This document shows positions 32,303 to 40,078 of a stretch of 64,000 nucleotides of DNA, one piece after another. Each line of letters starts with the position of its first letter. The first letter of the stretch is position 1. The notes beneath the pieces are model-generated. The model was not told where the DNA came from, ran no database searches, and worked only from the letters and a program-made list of their open reading frames with translations. This DNA is from Marinoscillum pacificum (GTDB taxonomy: Bacteria > Bacteroidota > Bacteroidia > Cytophagales > Cyclobacteriaceae). The translations under genes and the position numbers were made by a program. The stretch is from contig NZ_JAMZMJ010000018.1 of NCBI RefSeq assembly GCF_024714495.1, positions 1 to 64,000 of the forward strand, read 5' to 3'.

Positions 32303-32805
32303 AATGATAAGTCCTTAAAGTCAAACAAATCCAACATGTCCATATCGTTCATGTTTTGGAGGAGTGTAGGGATTTTCTGCCAGGGAATATCACCCTTGAG
32401 ATAAAAAGCGACAACAACTTCACCATCCTGGTCGAAGTAACCCACATATTGTTGGGTTTTGCCCTCTTTGCCCAGAATGCTCAAATTCATTGAGCCTCCG
32501 AAGATGGTAGCGTATTCATCAAATCCCTCAGCGAGATAACTATCGGTGAGTAAGCGATAGGATTTATCTGCTCTGGTTGCACTGTCTAATGTGTAAATCA
32601 AGAGTTTGTCTACTCCATTTACCAGTGCGTTGTAATCCTGGTTTTGCTTTAGATTGACCATGCGAAGAGTAGAAGGATAAAAGCAGTACTTTTTGTCTCT
32701 TTTATGTTCTACATGTTCTTTTAAGATGGATTCCTGCGCAAAAAGGGGCTGATAGCTCAGCCCCATGAAAAGGATTAGTATGGTTAGATACTTAGTTGCC
32801 TGCAT
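32299..32805 (-). CDS. Exported DUF4252-family protein (second of a pair)
   Basis: 168 residues with a signal peptide (LTILILFMGLSYQPLFAQES, cleavage near residue 24). The mature part contains LRMVNLKQNQDYNALVNGVD and later FGGSMNLSILGKEGKTQQYV, resembling the DUF4252 family, which is common in Bacteroidota and of unknown function. It shares little identity with its neighbour beyond fold-type pattern. It overlaps the first DUF4252 gene by 14 bases and the ABC ATPase by 4, placing it firmly in the cassette. Probably periplasmic. Confidence 0.75.
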   Translation of the reverse strand: MQATKYLTILILFMGLSYQPLFAQESILKEHVEHKRDKKYCFYPSTLRMVNLKQNQDYNALVNGVDKLLIYTLDSATRADKSYRLLTDSYLAEGFDEYATIFGGSMNLSILGKEGKTQQYVGYFDQDGEVVVAFYLKGDIPWQKIPTLLQNMNDMDMLDLFDFKDLSF

Positions 32806-33313
32806 CGATCTTACTTAAGTTCTCCAATCCACCAACGTTCATTCCTTTGGCGATTTTAGAAATATTTTTCAGATCAATTTCTCCGTATAGGCTTAGCAAT
32901 ACGAATCTTTTCTTACCACCTACTACCATAAGTAGTTCTTCTATTTTGCCTCCTGACTCTTTAATAGAAAATCTCATGTTTTCCTCTGCATCCTGAACGG
33001 ACATCAACTCATCATATCCAGCAGCGTCTACATCTTTCAGTGCTTGCGTATACATCTTGGCAGCGTTGCCAATTGAGTCTGAAGCAATGATTTTCAAGCC
33101 TTTCAATTTACTAATTGCTTTTAGGAATTCTTCTTCGGCCTCACTTCCAGCTTCTAGCTCGGTGAAAAGAGAAAACATTTTGCTGCTGATGGAAACTTTG
33201 GTGAACTTATCATCTCCAGCCAGTTGGTTGAAGTATTTGTTAACTACAGTTCCTTGGGCATATGTGACTACTGAAGCCACCAATATGGTGATTGTAACGA
33301 ATAACTTTTTCAT
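32792..33313 (-). CDS. Exported DUF4252-family protein (first of a pair)
   Basis: 173 residues; signal peptide MKKLFVTITILVASVVTYAQ. The mature protein has FTKVSISSKMFSLF, a helical section, and VVGGKKRFVLLSLYGEIDLK near the end, the DUF4252 pattern. Function unknown. Adjacent sigma factor and membrane protein genes are often found with DUF4252 genes in Bacteroidota, which suggests an envelope response. Twenty bases separate it from the candidate anti-sigma gene. Confidence 0.82.
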   Translation of the reverse strand: MKKLFVTITILVASVVTYAQGTVVNKYFNQLAGDDKFTKVSISSKMFSLFTELEAGSEAEEEFLKAISKLKGLKIIASDSIGNAAKMYTQALKDVDAAGYDELMSVQDAEENMRFSIKESGGKIEELLMVVGGKKRFVLLSLYGEIDLKNISKIAKGMNVGGLENLSKIDAGN

Positions 33314-33333
33314 GATCTTTAAATCTTAACTCT

Positions 33334-33759
33334 TTACTTTTCTTCTGAAATAATCTCTTTTGCTTTGTTGATATTACCTATCTCCTTGGAGTAGGTTTTA
33401 CCTTCATTTAAGCCAGAAGAAACCATCAAAAGTGCTTTGCGGGTGATCTCGTATGCTTCCTTAGGGTCTTCTACTACAAACTCTCTCTGGGATCTCGCAT
33501 CCTGAATGACTAGCACCGCTGCGATTAGTCCTACGGTGATAGCCGCAGCCACTGACCATCTGGATCTCCAGTTGGCAGATGGATGCTTAAAGGCCTTTGG
33601 AGGAGTTTGGGTTTGCTTTGCTTTCAATGCATTCCAATAGCGCCCTTCCATAGTTAAGGATGGGTTCTTTTTGAAATAAGCTTTGAGCTCTGCTTCCTCT
33701 GCCAGAGAAGTTTCTCCAGCCCAATATTTCTCCTGTAGCTCTTTAATTCGCGATTCCAT
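33334..33759 (-). CDS. Single-pass membrane protein, candidate anti-sigma factor
   Basis: 141 residues from the ATG at 33759 (MESRIKELQEKYWAGETSLA); a TTG six codons earlier is less likely. Residues 1-60 form a soluble, mostly helical cytoplasmic part with the EKYWAGETSLAEEAEL pattern seen in Bacteroidota anti-sigma-like proteins. Residues 68-85 are a membrane segment, and a short periplasmic helix-rich part follows. No zinc-binding anti-sigma motif is visible. Its start lies within the end of the ECF sigma gene (17-base overlap), the usual place of an anti-sigma factor. The function is inferred from topology and position. Confidence 0.72.
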   Translation of the reverse strand: MESRIKELQEKYWAGETSLAEEAELKAYFKKNPSLTMEGRYWNALKAKQTQTPPKAFKHPSANWRSRWSVAAAITVGLIAAVLVIQDARSQREFVVEDPKEAYEITRKALLMVSSGLNEGKTYSKEIGNINKAKEIISEEK

Positions 33760-34255
33760 AAGCTTCAATTTGCTCAATAGAGGATCTAATTTTTGTTCTT
33801 GCTCGATGAAGGTAGACCTTCACTTCACTTAAACTTAAGGAAAGTACATCTGCAATATCCTGGTAAGGTAGTTCTTCCACTTCTCGAAGGTGATACACCT
33901 CCCTTTGCTTTTCGGGAAGTGTTTTCAAAACCTTTTCCAGCCACCTGGTATGATCTGATAAAATTAACTCGTAATCTGTTTGATCATTATTAGGTGTATC
34001 GCTTTCGTACTCTGATAAAACCGTAAACCGGTTCGTTTTCACCCAGTCATAACACTGGTTTCGGGTTATGCGCATAGCCCATGCTTCTGGACTCTGGATC
34101 TCAGAGAGTTTACCTCTGTTTTTCCAGATTTTCACCAAACACTCTTGTACTACATCATGCGCGCTTTCCGTCTCTTTCAAGATGGAGAGTGCAAACCGGT
34201 ACATTTTATCCGACACCGGTATGATGTGTGATTCAAATAGGTTGTTTGATGACAT
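33743..34255 (-). CDS. ECF-type RNA polymerase sigma factor
   Basis: 170 residues with region 2 (MYRFALSILKETESAHDVVQ, then WAMRITRNQCYDW) and region 4 (LPEKQREVYHLREVEELPYQ, DIADVLSLSLSEVKVYLHRA). It lacks regions 1 and 3, so it belongs to the ECF group. It heads the cassette sigma, membrane protein, DUF4252, DUF4252, ABC ATPase, permease, and may control its own operon in response to an envelope signal. No promoter of known ECF type could be assigned upstream. Confidence 0.92.
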   Translation of the reverse strand: MSSNNLFESHIIPVSDKMYRFALSILKETESAHDVVQECLVKIWKNRGKLSEIQSPEAWAMRITRNQCYDWVKTNRFTVLSEYESDTPNNDQTDYELILSDHTRWLEKVLKTLPEKQREVYHLREVEELPYQDIADVLSLSLSEVKVYLHRARTKIRSSIEQIEAYGIAN

Positions 34256-34341
34256 TTCAACAGGGAGACGACCGGGTTATTCAAAAGTTACAACCGGTAT
34301 TAAAAATAGTTGAAAAAAATTCTCTTGTTGGTCTGGGATAT

Positions 34342-34373
34342 AAAAAAAGCCACTTCCCTGATGGAAGCGGCTT
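34342..34373 (-). terminator. Terminator of the exported-protein gene at 34409-34990
   Basis: On the - strand an 11-bp stem with one G-U pair (34363-34373 with 34347-34357), 5-base loop, runs into seven T. It lies between the exported-protein gene and the sigma factor gene and separates their transcripts. Confidence 0.8.
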
Positions 34374-34408
34374 GCTGATTGGGGTTACTGATGTTTTTCC
34401 CACTGATC

Positions 34409-34990
34409 TTAATATAGAGGAACTAGTTGTTCCAGCATTGTTTCTTTGTTCTGTTCGATGTGAACCCGTACCTCGTATCCATCAAATTGAGCAAGATCTA
34501 CTTCTCTGGTCATCATAGATTCACTTGGTTCCCAATAAAAGATTTTCAATAGAATGTCTTTCATATCAAATATCATAATGTTGGTAGGAACCATGTTGTA
34601 TTTGGTCACATTTACCCGTAGTGTAGGATAATCTGCTTCTATGGTTACATTTCCCGCTAAAATTTCTTTTTCAGATTTCAGCGTGATTGGAAATTCATAT
34701 TCTTCATTATCATATTTGACAGTGAATACATAATCTCCTAGAGCCAAGCTTGATAAGCCGTAAGGTTTAGAGAATCCTTTGCCAGAAATAGTCTCTTTAA
34801 TTAGTTTGGTTCCTCTTTTGTCTTCAAGGGTAACTGTGACTTCTCTGTCGATTACATCACCGAAAAACACGGTGTAGATTTTTTCGAGATCGTTACTATA
34901 TACTCGTAATACTGGACTATTGTCCTCTTGTGCACTAACTGAAAATCCTGTTACAAACATTAAAAATGCTGCAACTATTATTTTTTTCAT
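34409..34990 (-). CDS. Exported protein of unknown function
   Basis: 193 residues; signal peptide MKKIIVAAFLMFVTGFSVSA, cleavage near residue 21. The mature sequence is beta-rich with two similar halves (VTVTLEDKRGTKLIKETISG; IMIFDMKDILLKIFYWEPSE), suggesting an immunoglobulin-like or DUF3244-like sandwich. No catalytic motif. It stands alone with its own terminator, between the sigma cassette and the receiver gene. Probably periplasmic or at the cell surface. Confidence 0.7.
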   Translation of the reverse strand: MKKIIVAAFLMFVTGFSVSAQEDNSPVLRVYSNDLEKIYTVFFGDVIDREVTVTLEDKRGTKLIKETISGKGFSKPYGLSSLALGDYVFTVKYDNEEYEFPITLKSEKEILAGNVTIEADYPTLRVNVTKYNMVPTNIMIFDMKDILLKIFYWEPSESMMTREVDLAQFDGYEVRVHIEQNKETMLEQLVPLY

Positions 34991-35127
34991 GATGTCATAG
35001 GCTGATGGACTTGCAAAAGAAATAAATAGAATGTTTTTATTAAAACAATGTACCCTTAATATTTAAATAACTCCATGAACGGGAATAATTTGTAATGATC
35101 TGGAATACAGAGAGTTTGATGAGCGGG

Positions 35128-35158
35128 TTTTGAATTCTGTATTCATGTAGTACCTTTG
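35128..35158 (+). promoter_or_regulatory. Bacteroidota-type promoter of the stand-alone receiver gene
   Basis: TTTTG at 35128-35132 and TACCTTTG at 35151-35158 with an 18-base spacer. The start is expected near 35163, about 49 bases before the ATG. Confidence 0.75.
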
Positions 35159-35211
35159 TGTCACATCAACGCAGGCACTTCCACCGATTTTATGTGCCAC
35201 AACCTTAGAGA

Positions 35212-35610
35212 ATGACTCCATCAGAATTAAAGATTTTAGTTGCTGAAGACAATTTGGTGAACCAAATGGTCATGGGCAAAATATTTAAAAAGCTTGGTTT
35301 TGAGATAGCATTGGCCAAGGATGGAGCTGAAGCCTCGCTTAAGGGCCAGGAGACTGCTTTTGACTTAGTACTGATGGATGTGAATATGCCTGGTAAAGAT
35401 GGTCTGGAGGTCACTAGGGATATTCGCGCTGCGCATGGAGATAAACCAGTAATCATTGCTCTTACTGCTAGTGTAATGCAGCAAGATCAAGATGAATGTA
35501 TTCAGGCAGGAATGAATGATTTTATGTCTAAGCCTATATCTAAAGATCAACTTGCTGAACTCCTAAATAAGTGGTGGAATGGTATAGTGCCTACTGGAGA
35601 GGCACTATAG
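35212..35610 (+). CDS. Stand-alone response regulator receiver protein
   Basis: 132 residues consisting only of a receiver domain. The acidic pair is Glu12-Asp13 (LVAEDN), the phosphoacceptor is Asp56 in LVLMDVNMPGKDG, with Thr85 and Lys107 completing the site. The sequence (LVNQMVMGKIFKKLGF, ECIQAGMNDFMSKPIS) resembles the receivers at the end of hybrid kinases, such as the one at 59553-61046, more than those of DNA-binding regulators. It may act as a phosphorelay intermediate. No kinase is in the same transcript. The gene's last codons form one arm of a hairpin. Confidence 0.92.
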   Translation: MTPSELKILVAEDNLVNQMVMGKIFKKLGFEIALAKDGAEASLKGQETAFDLVLMDVNMPGKDGLEVTRDIRAAHGDKPVIIALTASVMQQDQDECIQAGMNDFMSKPISKDQLAELLNKWWNGIVPTGEAL

Positions 35611-35620
35611 GAACATTTTT
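35583..35620 (+). terminator. Hairpin at the end of the receiver gene, likely terminator
   Basis: A perfect 10-bp stem (35583-35592 with 35600-35609), 7-base loop, encloses the final codons and the stop; a run of five T lies at 35616-35620, already inside the opposing TonB-receptor gene. Confidence 0.55.
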
Positions 35621-38048
35621 AAAACTGTATTCTGTACATCACGTCTGGAAAAAAACCGATTTGTTTTACAGAATTGATTTCATCGGTGACTTCATTGTAC
35701 CTTCTTACAAATTCGTTTTTACGGTTAGTTACATTTTGTAGATCTACAAAGAATTGATGCGAAATGTTCTTCCTAGAACTGTTCAATCGAATTCCAAATT
35801 TAAGATCCCATCGTATATAGTCCTCGTAGTTTTCGCTGAAAGCTATTTCTTCAAACCTAACTTCTCTACCTCCATTGGCCCTGGTTGCGGCAATATCAAC
35901 AGGTGTGTACGGTTTTCCTCCACTTGTAGTGAATTTGGTATCAAAGGTCCAGGCATGCTGAGAGTCTTTTCCAAATTTCCATTCTTTACCCGCCAATACA
36001 TTGATCACATAATTGTTGTCAAAAGCAGTACTTCTAGTTACTCCATCACTTCCTTCATATTTTGAATTATAAATTGAGGAGGTAAACAACAGATAATAGT
36101 CGTGGCTAAAGAATTTTTCCAGGGTTAATTCTATTCCGTAATTGGTTCCAGTACCTTCATTGACAAGGTTAGAGCGTTCGTTGTAGACAAAATCTGCACC
36201 CTCGTTGATTATGGAATAGGAACTTGATGTGTTTTCTACAGGTAAGTTGAATAGGCTTTGGTAATACACCTCAGCTTTTATTCTCCAGTCTGTTCCGAAG
36301 CTTTTGTCATACCCAGCAATAAAGTGATGGCTTTTCATGAAATCAAGATTTTCATTGGTTCGACGGTAACTCCCATTATCTAATGGAGTTTCTAAAAAGA
36401 GAATTGGAGCAGGGATCATTTGAGAATGGAGACCGTAAGCAAAGCTTATTCTTTGATTTGAAGTGATTTGGTAGCTAATACCAGCTCTTGGCTCAATGCT
36501 TGCATGATCATTTAGGTCAAAATATTGGCCGTGTAACCCGGCAGTCATGCTTAGTTTGTCTGTGATGTTGTTTTCCACCTGACCATATAGCTGGTGTAAC
36601 ATGTAGGTGTCATTGACGTCTGTAACAGTTAGGAAATAATCTGGAATGCTGTCTTGGTTGGCGTCAGGAATGTCAGTTCGGTTGTTACGATCCTCTGTGT
36701 TGAATTTAGCATTGTACAGTTCTCCTAAATATCCAGCTTTCATATTCCATTTAGCATTGAATTTTTTAGTGACGGCTGAGTTGAGTGTGTATCGAAACTC
36801 CTTATTATCTACACTTGTTGCCAGGTATTTATTGATGATTACTTCGTTTTCATCTCTTATTAAGTTGTCTTGTTGGTAATCGTTTTGAGTTGTGGACCAC
36901 CCAATGGATGACTTAATGAATGTGGATGGATTGATTCTAACTAGATGTGTCAGGCCGAGAACACCCAATCTGTTGTCTATATAGGAGTCTGTTGCTGGGT
37001 TGGCGAATAAGTCTCCTTCATCAACATCTTCACCTTTAAAATTGATGCTACTTAATCCAGCCAATCCGAATAATTCGAACTTTCCGATTTTGGAGTTTCC
37101 AAGGTTGACTTTGAATGAAAAGTCTTGATAATAGGGGATAGCACTTGTTCCGGTAGCGGCAAGACTTGCAATGCCGTATCTGTAAGAGGCTACAAAAGAA
37201 GAGTTGTTCTTTCTACTAATAGGTCCTTCAGCTAAAAATTCCACTCCAGAGTAGGCGCTCATTTGCCCGGTAAATTCATATTTATCCGTATTACCATTTC
37301 TGAAATTGATGTCGAAAACTGCGGCATTCGCATTGCCATATTCAGCAGGAAATGCGCCAGTTAGAAAATCAGAAGTGCGTAGCAGATTTGTGTTTAGCGC
37401 ATTGACCGGTCCGCCTGTCACTCCAAGTGTAGCGAAGTGATTGGTAGTTGCCACAGGAATGCCTTCAATTCTCCATAATAAGCCGGTTGGACTATTGCCC
37501 CGCACAACAATATCATTTCTGCTATCATTAGGTGCACTTACTCCAGCGAAAGAAGTTGCTAGTCGAGCAACATCATTTCTGCCTCCTGAGAATCTGGTTG
37601 TTTCTTCTAAACTGAAGGTTCGAGCGCTCACTTTGGCCATTTCGTTGATAGGCATATCTTTATTAGCGTCGGCCGTTATGACCACAGCTTCCAGATTTTC
37701 AACTGATTCTTCCAGTTTGACCTCAAGAACTACTTCCTTCCCTGAGGTTACTAGAATGTTGGGTAACGAAATGCTTTTGTAACCAATGTATTGCGCTCCA
37801 AAGTTTTGTCTTCCAACGGGTACATTTTCTATTCTGAACCTTCCTTCTAAATCAGTAACAGCTCCAATTACAGGGTCGCTATCAATAATAAGAATGGTGG
37901 CTCCAATGAGCGGATATTCTGATTGAGCATCAATTATCCGTCCTTTTATTACCTGGGTTTGTGCACTGCTAATTAGTGAAATGAATGCCAGAAATATTCC
38001 TAATAAAATTTTCAATGTTTGGTTCTTAGAATGTTTAGTCATGGTCAT
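35619..38048 (-). CDS. TonB-dependent outer-membrane receptor with N-terminal carboxypeptidase-like domain
   Basis: 809 residues. Signal peptide to about residue 29 (LLGIFLAFISLISSAQ), then a CarboxypepD-regulatory-like domain (about 31-115, GRIIDAQSEYPLIGATILII), a plug domain (about 140-235, containing DIVVRGNSPTGLLWRIEGIP) and a long barrel ending in the aromatic FFPDVMYRIQF. The short length and absence of a SusD partner set it apart from SusC. Such receptors import metal chelates, vitamins or other ligands; the ligand is unknown. It is divergent from the LytS/LytTR pair, which may regulate it. Confidence 0.93.
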   Translation of the reverse strand: MTMTKHSKNQTLKILLGIFLAFISLISSAQTQVIKGRIIDAQSEYPLIGATILIIDSDPVIGAVTDLEGRFRIENVPVGRQNFGAQYIGYKSISLPNILVTSGKEVVLEVKLEESVENLEAVVITADANKDMPINEMAKVSARTFSLEETTRFSGGRNDVARLATSFAGVSAPNDSRNDIVVRGNSPTGLLWRIEGIPVATTNHFATLGVTGGPVNALNTNLLRTSDFLTGAFPAEYGNANAAVFDINFRNGNTDKYEFTGQMSAYSGVEFLAEGPISRKNNSSFVASYRYGIASLAATGTSAIPYYQDFSFKVNLGNSKIGKFELFGLAGLSSINFKGEDVDEGDLFANPATDSYIDNRLGVLGLTHLVRINPSTFIKSSIGWSTTQNDYQQDNLIRDENEVIINKYLATSVDNKEFRYTLNSAVTKKFNAKWNMKAGYLGELYNAKFNTEDRNNRTDIPDANQDSIPDYFLTVTDVNDTYMLHQLYGQVENNITDKLSMTAGLHGQYFDLNDHASIEPRAGISYQITSNQRISFAYGLHSQMIPAPILFLETPLDNGSYRRTNENLDFMKSHHFIAGYDKSFGTDWRIKAEVYYQSLFNLPVENTSSSYSIINEGADFVYNERSNLVNEGTGTNYGIELTLEKFFSHDYYLLFTSSIYNSKYEGSDGVTRSTAFDNNYVINVLAGKEWKFGKDSQHAWTFDTKFTTSGGKPYTPVDIAATRANGGREVRFEEIAFSENYEDYIRWDLKFGIRLNSSRKNISHQFFVDLQNVTNRKNEFVRRYNEVTDEINSVKQIGFFPDVMYRIQF

Positions 38049-38282
38049 TGAGATTGATTACTGCAATGAAATTACGAGGAGTGTGAGCGAGCCGAAATAC
38101 TTAAAAAGGTGAACTGAGTAATAGTCGAGTTCAAAGTTGAATCTTAATGCTTGAAGCGGATGAATCCACTTTAATGCGAGATTATGGGTTTCGAGGAGTG
38201 ATTTTCCTACTTCAGGCTTCGAATTATGGGTTTGACTATACTTTCATCATACAGCATAAAAAATTCGATTAGTTTTATCTCA

Positions 38283-39305
38283 ATGAGATTTTTAAAGGAG
38301 CGATACGTTCGTTGGGTAGGTATTTTCATAGTTGCTTTTATCGTTACATTTTTTGATGAGGGCCACGAGGGAGATATTCCGTATTGGTATAGGTATGGAG
38401 TTTCGTGGTTGTTTACTGCTGTCTATTGGAATGGAGCCTACTTGATTTTCATGATGTTCAGAAAGCTTTATCCTGAGATCTCAAAAACCTTTCTCCGGTT
38501 GATAATTACTTATGTCGTTTTGTTTATTTGGATGACAGTAGGTGGTGTGCCCATTAAACTTCTACTGGGTGTTATTGATCTGAAGGCAGTATGCACCTTG
38601 GGTATTTATACAGAATATTTGGTCTTGAATCTGGTCATTGCCATTATGGTTGGGACCATGTATGAGACTGTGTTCTTTTTTGAAAAGTGGAAAGATGCAA
38701 TAAGGCAAAATGAAGAGTTGAAAAATCAGCAGATACGAACACAGTTTGAAGTATTACAGAATCAAATGAGCCCTCACTTTCTGTTTAACAGCCTGAATAC
38801 GTTGACGACTCTAATTGCAGAAAATCAAGACTTAGCTCTGGAATTTACTGAGAAGCTTTCGGATGTATACAGATACATTTTACAGAACAAGCAGCGGGAG
38901 TTGGTAACACTTAATGAAGAACTTCAATTTGTTAAAGATTATCTCTATTTATTGAAAATCCGCTTTCCGGAAAACTTAAATGTGGATTTTAGTATTCCAG
39001 AAAAATGTTTGAAAATGCATATCGCTCCACTGACTTTACAAATGTTAATAGAGAACAGTATTAAGCATAATGTCATTTCTAAGGCGCATCCCTTGAGTGT
39101 AGATGTGTATATTACTGATGGCTGTATAGTGGTAAGAAATAACCTTAAGCTGAAGCAAGTTCTGGATAAGTCGACCAAAACAGGTCTGGATAATATAAGG
39201 AAGCGGTACGAGTACCTCAGTGATTCCACCATTGAGGTAATAGAGACATCAAATAGCTTCATTGTTTCTGTGCCTTTAATAGTCGTGAAAAACGAAGAGA
39301 ATTAA
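38283..39305 (+). CDS. LytS-type sensor histidine kinase
   Basis: 340 residues from the ATG at 38283 (MRFLKERYVRWVGIFIVAFI); an in-frame ATG at 38226 would add 19 residues with no family likeness and cannot be ruled out. About four membrane segments occupy residues 10-135, followed by a linker helix and the His_kinase domain with the phosphoacceptor in NQMSPHFLFNSLNTL. The ATPase part has LQMLIENSIKHNV (N box) and TGLDNIRKRYEYL. It is 5 bases upstream of its LytTR partner. Confidence 0.93.
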   Translation: MRFLKERYVRWVGIFIVAFIVTFFDEGHEGDIPYWYRYGVSWLFTAVYWNGAYLIFMMFRKLYPEISKTFLRLIITYVVLFIWMTVGGVPIKLLLGVIDLKAVCTLGIYTEYLVLNLVIAIMVGTMYETVFFFEKWKDAIRQNEELKNQQIRTQFEVLQNQMSPHFLFNSLNTLTTLIAENQDLALEFTEKLSDVYRYILQNKQRELVTLNEELQFVKDYLYLLKIRFPENLNVDFSIPEKCLKMHIAPLTLQMLIENSIKHNVISKAHPLSVDVYITDGCIVVRNNLKLKQVLDKSTKTGLDNIRKRYEYLSDSTIEVIETSNSFIVSVPLIVVKNEEN

Positions 39306-39310
39306 TTGAG

Positions 39311-40078
39311 ATGGGTCTAAAAGTAGTCATTATAGAAGATGAGGCACCAGCATTCAGGCGACTCCAGAAGATATTGGAAGAGGCGGAGCCCGATGTAGAA
39401 ATTGTAGAGGTCCTCGACAGTGTTGAGGAGGCTGTTAATTGGATTAGTAAACATGAAGCTCCGGATCTCTATTTTATGGATATCCAATTGAGTGATGGCA
39501 TCAGTTTCGAGATTTTCGAAAAAGTCAGAATAATGAGTCCAGTTATATTCACTACAGCATTTGATGAGTATATGCTGAAGGCTTTTAAGGTCAATTCTGT
39601 GGATTATTTATTAAAGCCTATCAAATCTGAAGACCTGAAAAACAGCCTTGTCAAACTAAATGGCCTTAAAACTCACTTCACTAGTTCTTCTACCGATTTG
39701 CATGAAGTAGTCAAGCAAATTCGCATGGATACAGTTGAGTATAAAAGTAGGTTTCTTATTAAGTTGGGAGATAAAATGATTGCTGTTGAAACGAATCAGA
39801 TCAGTTATTTTCAAACCAGAAACGGCGTAGTGCACATGACTACCAAAGGGAGTAGGAACTATTTTATGGATCAGACTTTGGATGAATTAGAGACGGTTCT
39901 GAATCCATCAAAATTTTATAGAGCTAACCGCCAATTCATTGTGTCATTTGATGCGATTCATACAGTGCATAAGTACCACAAAGGGAAACTTCTGGTCGAG
40001 GTAACACCAAAAAGTAAAGATGAGGTAGTGGTATCCGCGGAAAAAGCCACCAAATTCAAACAGTGGCTAGATAGTTAA
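39311..40078 (+). CDS. LytTR-family response regulator
   Basis: 255 residues. The receiver domain (1-120) has Asp57 in LYFMDIQLSDG and Lys102 in YLLKPIKSEDL. The LytTR DNA-binding domain (about 150-255) contains KLGDKMIAVETNQISYFQTR and FYRANRQFIVSFDAIHTVHK. It receives phosphate from the LytS-type kinase just upstream. Its likely target is the divergent TonB-receptor gene or the pair itself. The stop overlaps the opposing kinase stop by 4 bases. Confidence 0.95.
   Translation: MGLKVVIIEDEAPAFRRLQKILEEAEPDVEIVEVLDSVEEAVNWISKHEAPDLYFMDIQLSDGISFEIFEKVRIMSPVIFTTAFDEYMLKAFKVNSVDYLLKPIKSEDLKNSLVKLNGLKTHFTSSSTDLHEVVKQIRMDTVEYKSRFLIKLGDKMIAVETNQISYFQTRNGVVHMTTKGSRNYFMDQTLDELETVLNPSKFYRANRQFIVSFDAIHTVHKYHKGKLLVEVTPKSKDEVVVSAEKATKFKQWLDS

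Noticed and set aside
35754-37782. Several long antisense frames inside the TonB-receptor gene
   Set aside because: They lack family features and fall in the shadow of a clearly conserved gene; the same applies to antisense frames within ribosomal genes.
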